Source of the DNA: CAWBLP01 sp963789495
GTDB lineage: Bacteria > Pseudomonadota > Alphaproteobacteria > Acetobacterales > Acetobacteraceae
Direction: 5' to 3'
Length of the DNA stretch: 64,000 bases
NCBI GenBank assembly: GCA_963789495.1
Contig: CAWBLP010000003.1
Location: 1-64,000 of the forward strand
Part shown: piece by piece, positions 37,410 through 46,255 of the stretch
Position numbering within the stretch: the stretch's first letter is position 1
Layout of the letters: each line of letters starts with the position of its first letter
Notes under the pieces: model-generated
Told to the model about the DNA's origin: nothing
The model's input: the letters and a program-made list of their open reading frames with translations, nothing else
Databases searched by the model: none
Translations under genes and position numbers: made by a program

Positions 37410-37823
37410 ATGTCTTCGATCACTGACTCGGCTCGGGCGTTCTTCGGTGCGTGTGAAGCCGGAAAAGGCTGGGACGTGTGCAAGGATTTTTGCAAGCCTG
37501 ATGCAACGTTTGCGGCGCAGGCCGAGCCGTTGTCGGATGTGAAGACACTTCAGCAATATACCGATTGGACGAAGGGTTTGATGACGGTGTTGACTGACGG
37601 CCGCTACGAGGTCAAGTCGTTCGCCACCGATGCCGAACGCAACAATGTCTGCGCCTATGGTGTTTTCACCGGCACACATCTGGCAGGCGGCCCATGCCCG
37701 CCGACCGGCAAGACGACCAAAACCGACTACGTTTACGTCATGCAGTTCCAAGACGGAAAAATCGCGCATATGACGAAGATCTGGCATTCAGGTCTGGCCT
37801 TGAAGGAACTTGGCTGGGCCTGA
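37410..37823 (+). CDS. NTF2-like (SnoaL-type) protein
   Basis: A 137-residue protein of the NTF2/SnoaL-like fold. It begins MSSITDSARAFFGACEAGKGW with FCKPDATFAAQAE, the usual first-helix and strand layout, then KTDYVYVMQFQDGKIAHMTKIW, the fold's conserved dimer-face strand. GGGAGG lies about nine bases before ATG 37410. These proteins bind or isomerise small organic molecules, and the ligand here is unknown. Single gene on the plus strand. Confidence 0.8.
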   Translation: MSSITDSARAFFGACEAGKGWDVCKDFCKPDATFAAQAEPLSDVKTLQQYTDWTKGLMTVLTDGRYEVKSFATDAERNNVCAYGVFTGTHLAGGPCPPTGKTTKTDYVYVMQFQDGKIAHMTKIWHSGLALKELGWA

Positions 37824-38014
37824 TCCGTTGGAACCACGCGCTGCCTGATAACCGGACGCGGTCCGTCCACCACGGGCGGGCCGCTGGTCTCCTTCCGCCG
37901 CCGCCGTCCTCTCCATCAGATCGGCCGATGCACCTGCGGGGGTCAACCCGTGCCCGACCTGTGTCGATAGCATCAAGGTTGGAGCTTGGGAGAACCAGTA
38001 TCCGGCGCCGGCGG

Positions 38015-38743
38015 CTATCGTCGCGCCGACACCAGCAAGAACATCGGACGATGGCGTTCCTCGGCGAGTGCCGGTCGCGCGGCAATTTGCTCGTCGGTCG
38101 GGTTCCATTCCTCGACATGCGTCAAGCTGAAGCCGCGTCGCAGCAGCATCGTCAGAAACGTGCCGATTGTGCGGTGCTGTTTGATCACGCCCTTGGCGAG
38201 CCAGTCGGTGCTGCGCGGCCCTTCCACCAGGTAGCGATCGAGCGGCCAGGTCTTGCGTCCGTCGGCATCCGTCAGCCAGCCGGGATGCGACGGCGCCGTG
38301 TAGATCGGATGCTCAACCGAAACGACAAGTGCTCCGCCCGGGACCAGGGCCGCGTGCACCTTTGCCAGCAGTCCCTGCAGATCGACGATGTAGTGCAGCG
38401 CCAGTGAACTGTAGACGAGATCGAACGCCGCCTGGCCGGGATTGAGATGTTCCAGGTCGGCCCGTGCATAACTGATCGCGGTATCCTGTGTGGTGGCGCG
38501 CGCACGGTCCAGCATCCGTTCCGATACGTCGATGCCCAGCACCTGGGCGGCACCCTGTTCGCGTGCCCAGCGACAGAACCAGCCAAAGCCGCAGCCGAGA
38601 TCCAGCACGCGCAAGCCGTGCATCGGCGGCAGCAGGGCGCGCAAGGCGGGCCATTCCGCGGCTCCGTCCAAACCTTCCACGGAGCGGCCAAGCTGGCTGT
38701 AGCCTTCGAAGAAGGCGGGATTGTCGTAGATGTTCTGCGTCAT
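38015..38743 (-). CDS. Class I SAM-dependent methyltransferase
   Basis: A 242-residue methyltransferase with the Rossmann motif I VLDLGCGFGWFCRWA, motif II LGIDVSERML, and the post-II acidic YARADLEH. The C-terminal RTIGTFLTMLLRRGFSLTHVEEW matches the Methyltransf_11/25 groups annotated as biotin- or phospholipid-type by analogy. The substrate is not known. A strong terminator lies 56 bases upstream of its start, so it is probably transcribed separately from the acyl-CoA operon on the same strand. Confidence 0.85.
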   Translation of the reverse strand: MTQNIYDNPAFFEGYSQLGRSVEGLDGAAEWPALRALLPPMHGLRVLDLGCGFGWFCRWAREQGAAQVLGIDVSERMLDRARATTQDTAISYARADLEHLNPGQAAFDLVYSSLALHYIVDLQGLLAKVHAALVPGGALVVSVEHPIYTAPSHPGWLTDADGRKTWPLDRYLVEGPRSTDWLAKGVIKQHRTIGTFLTMLLRRGFSLTHVEEWNPTDEQIAARPALAEERHRPMFLLVSARR

Positions 38744-38793
38744 GGTTGTGTGCTCTCCATCGGATGTGGATGGACGGGCGCCGGTCAGTCATG

Positions 38794-38823
38794 AAAAAGG
38801 CCCCGTCCGGATGCGGCGGGGCC
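38794..38823 (-). terminator. Rho-independent terminator of the acyl-CoA operon
   Basis: On the minus strand GGCCCCG (38823-38817) pairs with CGGGGCC (38805-38799) around an 11-base loop and is followed by TTTTT. It lies 155 bases downstream of the Zn-ribbon gene that ends the operon. A 26-codon open frame starting MIQIDVLIVSRAAG lies just before it (about 38857-38932), so an attenuator for the methyltransferase gene is a less likely alternative. Confidence 0.8.
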
Positions 38824-38977
38824 TGGCGGGCTGCGCGATGCCGATTTCAGCGCGCGCAAAATCCCGGCTTCCCGCCACGTGGGATGCCGGCAGCTCTCGA
38901 GACGATCAATACGTCGATCTGGATCATGCGCGCTGTGTCACATACCGCGTGCGCAGCGTCAACGGTTTCAGTGTGGC

Positions 38978-39423
38978 TCAGCCACGTTCAAGCATCCGCC
39001 ACTGCACGAGCGTGAATGGCGGGTCGCCTTGGTCATGGGGTTCAAACACGGCCTCCACGGCAGCGCCGATCTCCACCGGCTGGCGCGGGTCGCCGAGCAG
39101 GTTGCCGACCATGCGGACGTTGTTGGCATGCGGCAGCTCCACCAGCACGACGATGTAAGGACCATGTCCGTTCAGGGCCGTATGCACCGGATGATGCGGG
39201 CGCTGATAGCTCCAGATCCGGCCGGTTCCCGCCACATCCTCCCAGGCGAGATCGAAGCAATGGCATTGATGGCAGATCCATTCCGGTCCCCACTGCCACA
39301 AGCCGCAGCCGCGACATTTCTGGATGACCAGTTTCCCGGCTCGCGTGGCCTGCCAGTACGGCAGCGACAATCCGTCGGGTCCGGTGCTGGGTGCGGGCAG
39401 TCCTTCCGGCAGATAGGTGTCGG

Positions 39424-39427
<4 letters not shown>
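38978..39427 (-). CDS. Zn-ribbon / OB-fold DUF35 protein
   Basis: A 149-residue protein with the rubredoxin-like zinc ribbon CRGCGLWQWGPEWICHQC (two CxxC pairs) and an OB-fold (YIVVLVELPHANNVRMVGNL). DUF35 proteins form complexes with thiolase-like partners, as in acyl-transfer and steroid side-chain cleaving aldolases or acetoacetyl-CoA enzymes, where they help close the active site. The start is GTG 39427, overlapping the thiolase stop (GTGA). It is the partner of the gene immediately upstream. Confidence 0.88.
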
Positions 39428-40608
<1,181 letters not shown>

Positions 40609-40609
40609 C

Positions 40610-41842
40610 TCAGCGACTCCCGCTGGGCAACTGATTGAACGGCAGGTCCTTGTCGGCGCGCATATCACCTGGCAGCCCCAGCACGCGTTCCGCAATGATA
40701 TTGCGGAGGATCTCATCCGTTCCGCCTGCGATTCGGTGGCTCGGCGACGACAGCAGCGCATCCTGAAACAGCGCCTGCATCGGCGCCAGCTCCGGGTCCA
40801 TCACGCCGCCGGCCATGCCCAGCAGATCCATGCCGAACGAAGCAACCTCCTGCAGCTTCGCCGCATTCACCACCTTGGCGATGGAGTTCTCCGGCCCCGG
40901 CGTACCACCACGCGACAACGCGGTCAGGATGCGAAGGCGCGTATAGGTCAGGCCCTGCGTCTTCGCATGCCAGTCGGCAATCCGCTCCCGCACCGCCGGG
41001 TCGGCAATTGCGGGACGATCATCGATCTGTGCGGATCGTGCGAGCTCCAGCAGGTCCTCCATATCCGGTCGGCGCACTTCCCCAACTGCAAGCCTCTCGT
41101 TCATCAATGTGGTGATCGCAACCTTCCAGCCGGCACCTGGTGCGCCCAGGCGCTGCGAGTCGGGGATGCGCACGTCGGTGAAGAACACTTCGTTGAAGTG
41201 CGATGCGCCCGACATCTGGTGGATCGGCCTGATCTCCACGCCCGGCGACTTCATGTCAAGGAAGAACGCCGTGATCCCTGCGTGCTTCTGCACCGAAGCG
41301 TCGCTGCGCGCGATCAGCAGTCCGTAATCCGAATAATGTGCTCCGGAGGTCCAGATCTTCTGACCATTGATGATCCATTCGTCGCCACGCTTTTCGGCCC
41401 TGGTGCGCAGACCGGCGACATCGGATCCGCCGGCAGGTTCGGAGAACAACTGACACCAGATTTCCTCGCCGCGCAGAGCCTTCGGCACGTAGCGCCGCAG
41501 TGGTTCCTCGGGCGCATAGGTCATCAGTGTCGGAATGCACATGCCCAGGCCAATCAGGAACACGTTGTAGGGAACGTCGTATTCCGCCTCTTCCTGGTTG
41601 TAGATGATCTGCTGCATCGGGGTCCCACCGCGGCCGCCCCATTTGCTGTCCCAGGTGATGCCTGCGAAACCCGCATCGGCTTTTTTCGCCTGCCACGCCT
41701 TGGCACGCTGGATTTCGGCGGCATCAACGTCGCCATAGCGGCGCGTGCTGCGGGAGCGTTCCTTGCGCCGCGCATGTGCGGACAGGAAGCTGCGCACTTC
41801 GTTGCGGAACGCGGCCTCTTGCGGTGTGTCGTCGAAATCCAT
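40610..41842 (-). CDS. Acyl-CoA dehydrogenase (1)
   Basis: A 410-residue FAD-dependent acyl-CoA dehydrogenase. The acyl-binding region is WCQLFSEPAGGSDVAGL (signature 1), followed by DEWIINGQKIWTSGAH (FAD contact), the C-terminal helical domain, and the late GGTDEILRNIIAERVLGLP. No obvious catalytic Glu in the usual loop could be assigned. It is 12 bases from the next dehydrogenase gene and probably forms a heteromeric pair with it, as in steroid/cholate side-chain enzymes. Confidence 0.9.
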   Translation of the reverse strand: MDFDDTPQEAAFRNEVRSFLSAHARRKERSRSTRRYGDVDAAEIQRAKAWQAKKADAGFAGITWDSKWGGRGGTPMQQIIYNQEEAEYDVPYNVFLIGLGMCIPTLMTYAPEEPLRRYVPKALRGEEIWCQLFSEPAGGSDVAGLRTRAEKRGDEWIINGQKIWTSGAHYSDYGLLIARSDASVQKHAGITAFFLDMKSPGVEIRPIHQMSGASHFNEVFFTDVRIPDSQRLGAPGAGWKVAITTLMNERLAVGEVRRPDMEDLLELARSAQIDDRPAIADPAVRERIADWHAKTQGLTYTRLRILTALSRGGTPGPENSIAKVVNAAKLQEVASFGMDLLGMAGGVMDPELAPMQALFQDALLSSPSHRIAGGTDEILRNIIAERVLGLPGDMRADKDLPFNQLPSGSR

Positions 41843-41853
41843 CGGCGTTCTCC

Positions 41854-42966
41854 TCAGGCGGCGTTGCGCATTTCGAGTTCGGTGACGACACGATCCTTCC
41901 AGTGCCGAAGGCTGCCCAGGGACAACGCCAGCAGCTTGGCGCGACGGTAGAACAGGTGGCAGTCGAAGTCCCAGGTGAAGCCGACCCCGCCGTGAACCTG
42001 GATGTTCTCCTTGGCGGCCAGATAGAACGCATCGGTTGCGGATACGCGGGCCGTTGCGGCGGCGAGCGGCAGTTCAGCGGCATCCGCGGTGAGTGCCCAG
42101 GCGGCGTAATAGGCGTTGGATCGTGCCAGTTCGGTCGCGACGTAGACGTCGGCAAGCTTGTGCTTGATCGCCTGGAACGAGCCGATCGGTCGGCCGAAGG
42201 CGAAGCGTTCCTGGGCATAGGCGCAGGCCATGTCCAGCGACGCCTGCGCGCCGCCGACCTGCTCGAACGCGAACAGAATAGCCGCGCGGTCCAACACGCG
42301 ACGTATATGATCCCAGCCCTGCCCTGCAACGCCCAGTAGTTCAGCGGGCGCGTTGTCGAAGTCGATACGGGCGTGATTGCGGGTGGGATCAACGGTTTCG
42401 ATCGGGCGCCGGGTCACTTCGGGCGCATCCAGCGGTACCAATGCCAGCGAGATCCCGGTTGCGTCCCGAGTGGCCACGACCGCGAGCTGCGCAACCGTGC
42501 CATCCGGCACCGGCCATTTTGTGCCGCTGACACGCCCATCGGCCACTCGGGCCCGCACGTTGCCTGGGCGGGGCTCGCCGGCACCCTCCGCCAGCGCGAA
42601 GGTTGCGATCAGTTCCCCATGTGCGATCCGCGGCAAATAGGCCTGCTTCTGCGCCTCGCTTCCCGCGGCGAGAATCGCTTCGGTAGCGAGATAGACCGTC
42701 GAGCTGAACGGGACCGGTGCGAGGGAACGTCCGAGTTCTTCGGCCAGCACGCAGAGTGCTTCGTAGCCGATTCCGGCGCCGTCATAGGCTTCCGGAATGG
42801 CGGTGCCGAACCAGCCCATCTCCGCCATCGCCTGCCACAGCGAGGCATCATGCGGGGCTTCGCCCTCCAGCACCGCACGGACAGCTTTCGGCGGGCATCG
42901 CTCCCGCAGGAAGCGCTGCGCCTGCTCGCGCAGCAACTTGCTCTCCTCGGAAAAATCGAAGTTCAT
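41854..42966 (-). CDS. Acyl-CoA dehydrogenase (2)
   Basis: A 370-residue acyl-CoA dehydrogenase family protein (MNFDFSEESKLLREQAQRFL; GIGYEALCVLAEELGRSL; FALAEGAGEPRPGN). The C-terminal HGGVGFTWDFDCHLFYRRAK contains the usual HGG-phenyl-Asp loop where one family places its catalytic residue. FAD-binding sequences are less conserved than in its neighbour, as expected for the second chain of an alpha2beta2 enzyme. The start at 42966 excludes a poorly conserved extension. The gap to the next gene is 12 bases. Confidence 0.9.
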   Translation of the reverse strand: MNFDFSEESKLLREQAQRFLRERCPPKAVRAVLEGEAPHDASLWQAMAEMGWFGTAIPEAYDGAGIGYEALCVLAEELGRSLAPVPFSSTVYLATEAILAAGSEAQKQAYLPRIAHGELIATFALAEGAGEPRPGNVRARVADGRVSGTKWPVPDGTVAQLAVVATRDATGISLALVPLDAPEVTRRPIETVDPTRNHARIDFDNAPAELLGVAGQGWDHIRRVLDRAAILFAFEQVGGAQASLDMACAYAQERFAFGRPIGSFQAIKHKLADVYVATELARSNAYYAAWALTADAAELPLAAATARVSATDAFYLAAKENIQVHGGVGFTWDFDCHLFYRRAKLLALSLGSLRHWKDRVVTELEMRNAA

Positions 42967-43197
42967 GGTGTTTCCGCCCGGCTGTTGCGAGCGATGGTAG
43001 CCGTATCGCGTGCAGCCGCAACCCGCTCGGCCACGCCCCATCGCTGCCTGCCACGCCGACACTCATGCCCAGTTCGGCGAACGCGCTGCGCATCACGCGG
43101 ATATGCGCCGGCATGGGGCTGGACGCGAGGGCAGGGTCACCCAGCGGGTGAGGATTTTCCCCGCCGGTTGGCGCACGGCGGCGCGACCCGGCCTAGC

Positions 43198-44592
43198 TCA
43201 GGACGGGATCGTCAGCGAGATCAACCTGCGACCGGCATTGTCAATTCGGTCCAAACTCCGACACGCGTCGATCAACGCGCTGAACTGCTGTGCGGAAATC
43301 GCGAGGCCCGGCAGTACCGGCTCGATTCGGCGAGCCTCCTCATCAAAGTCCCAGATGAACTCGCGACCGGTGCCTTCGCGGGTGAAGCTTCGGCCGTCCT
43401 TGGTGAAGACCGTGATGCGCGGGCCGAACAAGGTGCGGCGCACCATCGGGATCAGGGTGACGCGGTGCATCAGGTCCAGCACCTCCGGCGGATCGGTTTC
43501 GCCGGCTGCAGGCCGTGGCCCGCGCAATAGCGGATAGCCGCGCGTGACGGCACCGCAGGCGGTGAAATACTGCGTGCTGCCGACCTGTGGCTTGCCGTCG
43601 CTGCCTGGTACCGGGAACGCGGGGCTTGGGTATTCGGTCTCGAACCAGTTCACCACCGCTTCGATGCGATCGATGTCGGCGTAGGTCAGGTTGTGATCCG
43701 TACACAGCCGCGCGGTGACAGCGACATGCGCGATGTTGTACCCGGCCGTCGAATAGATACGGTAGAGCGTCTCAAGGAATATCCAGTCACGACCAAGGTT
43801 TTCGGTGATGCGCGACAGTTCGGTGCTGGTCCGACCGGTGAAACTGTGGCTCAGCCGGCCCAGATTATTGCCTGTGTAGGCGTGATAGAATCCGGCCTCG
43901 CCCTCCAGCGTCGTCTCGCCCCCTGGGGTGCCGGACTTTGCCATCGCGACGGCGAGCAGCGCATTGCGGACCGCGGCGCCCTCGCGCAGCGACCGCCCGC
44001 CACTGCGAATACCCTCCAGATTGCCGGATGCGAGATTGACGCATTGCGCGATGGCACCATGGATCTGTTCGGCGCCGAGCCCTTGCAGTTTGGCAGCCGC
44101 GATCGCGGCGCCGAAAATGCCGAACACCGGGCCGGCGTGGAACCCGCGTGCCATCACCGTCGGGATGAATTCCGCCGCCATCCGCTCCATCACCTCATAG
44201 GCTGCGGCAATGGCGGTCAGGAATTGCCGACCGGACGCACCGGTGATTTCCGCCGCGACCAGCGCAGCCGGCAGGATCGCGGTTCCTGGGTGAGTCAGCA
44301 TACGGAACGTGTCCCACTTGCCGCCGGCCAGGATCATCTCAGCGTTCACGAAAGCGGCGCCGGCCTTGGTCAGATGCGCGCCGCTGCACAAAACTGTGGC
44401 CGCACCACCGCCGCCGGATTCTTCCTCCTGCATCAGGGCGAGCGCCTGCCGGCTGGATGGCATGTCATGTGCGACCAAGGCCGAGACCAGCGCCTGCAGG
44501 GTGACCCCCTTGGCACGGTCAATAACGGCCTCAGGCAGTTGCTCATACGTCAGATCCGCGACGAAGGCTGCGAACTTGCGGCTCAGTGACAT
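43198..44592 (-). CDS. MmgE/PrpD family protein
   Basis: A 464-residue MmgE/PrpD-type protein starting MSLSRKFAAFVADLTYEQLPEAV. Motifs include HPGTAILPAALVAAE (with a conserved His/Gly in the active site) and GPVFGIFGAAIAAAKLQGL. PrpD is 2-methylcitrate dehydratase, but most paralogs act on other hydroxy-acids or have unknown roles. The upstream extension to 44781 is not conserved. It is the first gene of the minus-strand acyl-CoA operon, 231 bases from the first dehydrogenase gene, and divergent from the beta-lactamase-like gene. Confidence 0.85.
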   Translation of the reverse strand: MSLSRKFAAFVADLTYEQLPEAVIDRAKGVTLQALVSALVAHDMPSSRQALALMQEEESGGGGAATVLCSGAHLTKAGAAFVNAEMILAGGKWDTFRMLTHPGTAILPAALVAAEITGASGRQFLTAIAAAYEVMERMAAEFIPTVMARGFHAGPVFGIFGAAIAAAKLQGLGAEQIHGAIAQCVNLASGNLEGIRSGGRSLREGAAVRNALLAVAMAKSGTPGGETTLEGEAGFYHAYTGNNLGRLSHSFTGRTSTELSRITENLGRDWIFLETLYRIYSTAGYNIAHVAVTARLCTDHNLTYADIDRIEAVVNWFETEYPSPAFPVPGSDGKPQVGSTQYFTACGAVTRGYPLLRGPRPAAGETDPPEVLDLMHRVTLIPMVRRTLFGPRITVFTKDGRSFTREGTGREFIWDFDEEARRIEPVLPGLAISAQQFSALIDACRSLDRIDNAGRRLISLTIPS

Positions 44593-44810
44593 GATGTTCC
44601 CCCGGTCAGGACGCATCGCGCATGGTCCAAACGTTCCCCATGGTAACGCTGCCGCGCGCAATCCTGAAGCCGGAGCGGGAATGCCGCGCCGCTTGGATAA
44701 TCGGTTCGGCAATTCGGGAAGATGCGTGCCATACTGCGTTCGACGAACCTGAACTTGCGTAAGGCTCAGTGACAAGATCACTCTGCCGACAGCACCCGAT
44801 CAATCGATCG

Positions 44811-45821
44811 ATGAACCGACTGGAAAAGCTCATGCGCCGTCGCAGCCTAGCCGGCATCGCAGGATACGCGCTCTCCGCTGCCGCCCTGTCCGGCAGCTCG
44901 GCGGCTCGTGCCGAATCGCAAGGCACGGGCGCCGACATTGAGGCTGCCCTCGCGCAATTCAAGGCGCTGCCAGGAACGACGAGCTACCGAATCGATGTCA
45001 TGAATGGGCGCGGCAACCGCACCCTGTCACACAATACCGGCAAGCGGCTCTTTGTCGGCAGCGCCATCAAGACATTCATTCTGGCGCGGTATCTCCAGGA
45101 TGTGGAGACGAAACGGCTCGACGAACTGGAGCAGTGCGCGATCGACGATTCGGTCCGCTCGTTCGACAGCGCGGTGTTCGCACATCTGACCGGTACCGCC
45201 TCCGCCCGCACCGTGCTGGAGGCCATGATCTCGCACAGCGACAACACGGCGACCGACGTTGCGCTGCTGCGGGTCGGACCGGATCGGGTGCGTTCATTCA
45301 TTGCCTCGGCCGGGCTGACCCAAACGCAGATCGCCAACTCCACGCGGCGTCTGATCTCCTATCTCGCAGGTGCGCCGCTTGGCGTGGATATCGGCTGGCA
45401 AGGGCTGCAGAAGGTTGCGGCCGGTCAGCTTCCCGGCGCGCCGCGGCCGGCCCTGAACGACGTCCAGACGATGGCGAGCAGCGCCGACGACATGGTGTCA
45501 TACTATCAGCGCGCGCTGCGGGGCGCATTCTTCCAGCGGCCGGAAACCCTGACGGAGTTCAAGCGCATCCTGGCAATGGCCGACGCCATTGCCCTGGTCG
45601 TGCCACCGGATACCGTGGCCTGGGCGAAGGGCGGAAGTATCGACTGGGACGACTTCCATTGCATCTGTGTGCCGGGTCAGATGCTGGCGGGAGACTCCGC
45701 GATCACGTTCTGCCTGATCGTCAACTGGCACGGTCCGGACAGCAGCACTCCGGCTGCTGTCGGAAAGATCAAGGTTGCAGTCACCGACGTTTTGGCCGCG
45801 GTGAAACGGAGTGTCGGCTAA
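44811..45821 (+). CDS. Class A beta-lactamase-fold serine hydrolase, no Glu166
   Basis: A 336-residue exported protein with a twin-arginine-like signal MRRRSLAGIAGYALSAAAL. The catalytic SxxK is in GSAIKTFIL (Ser-Ala-Ile-Lys), the SDN motif is ISHSDNTATD, and KGG stands in the KTG position (AWAKGGSIDW). The omega-loop ExxLN motif is absent in the expected interval after SDN. Class A enzymes need that Glu to deacylate, so hydrolysis of beta-lactams is doubtful. It may be a DD-peptidase-like or other serine hydrolase. Starts at 44811 or 44832 are possible. Confidence 0.8.
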   Translation: MNRLEKLMRRRSLAGIAGYALSAAALSGSSAARAESQGTGADIEAALAQFKALPGTTSYRIDVMNGRGNRTLSHNTGKRLFVGSAIKTFILARYLQDVETKRLDELEQCAIDDSVRSFDSAVFAHLTGTASARTVLEAMISHSDNTATDVALLRVGPDRVRSFIASAGLTQTQIANSTRRLISYLAGAPLGVDIGWQGLQKVAAGQLPGAPRPALNDVQTMASSADDMVSYYQRALRGAFFQRPETLTEFKRILAMADAIALVVPPDTVAWAKGGSIDWDDFHCICVPGQMLAGDSAITFCLIVNWHGPDSSTPAAVGKIKVAVTDVLAAVKRSVG

Positions 45822-45866
45822 CCCCGATCGTATCGGCACGCACTGCTGGTGTCGCGGTCCGGCCGG

Positions 45867-46127
45867 TCAGCCTCCCTCGATCTTCGGGATGAAGAAAACT
45901 TCTGCACCTGGCTTCACTTTTGCCAGGAAGTCGATCTCGAACAACTCACCGTCGATAGCCACGGTGGTTTCCTGCTCCAGCGTATCCGCCAGACCCGGAA
46001 ACATCTCGTCCATCGCCTTGATGACCCCGCGAAGGGTCTTCGCCTGCACGTGAAACTCCCGCTTTCCGCCGGTGTAACGGGTGCTGAAGCCGCTGGTGAA
46101 GACAATCCGCGCGGGTGCATCAGACAT
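45867..46127 (-). CDS. MoaD/ThiS-family ubiquitin-like protein ending in GG (second copy)
   Basis: An 86-residue beta-grasp protein (ARIVFTSGFSTRYTGGKRE) with C-terminal FFIPKIEGG. Family features are a hydrophobic core pattern and the terminal Gly-Gly that would carry sulfur as thiocarboxylate. It follows the molybdopterin dehydrogenase gene by 129 bases on the same strand, which fits a role in molybdenum-cofactor sulfur supply or a dedicated tungsten/thio pathway (inference). Compare the copy at 5431-5700 next to the M81 gene. Confidence 0.75.
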   Translation of the reverse strand: MSDAPARIVFTSGFSTRYTGGKREFHVQAKTLRGVIKAMDEMFPGLADTLEQETTVAIDGELFEIDFLAKVKPGAEVFFIPKIEGG

Positions 46128-46178
46128 AATTGGTCACCTGGTCGTCACGACTTGCCATCGGGCGATTACAAGCCGTGG

Positions 46179-46251
46179 GTGGCGGGCCTTTACCCGCCAC
46201 GACGAGGTGGGCCGGTCGGCGTGTCATCGCATCATCACCCGCCACCGGCCC
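46179..46251. repeat. Two stem-loops after the molybdopterin dehydrogenase gene
   Basis: GTGGCGGG (46179-46186) pairs with CCCGCCAC (46193-46200) around CCTTTA, and GGGCCGGT (46209-46216) with ACCGGCCC (46244-46251). They occupy the 129 bases between the dehydrogenase and the MoaD/ThiS gene. Neither has a T run, so a processing or stability role is as likely as termination. Confidence 0.5.
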
Positions 46252-46255
46252 AATC

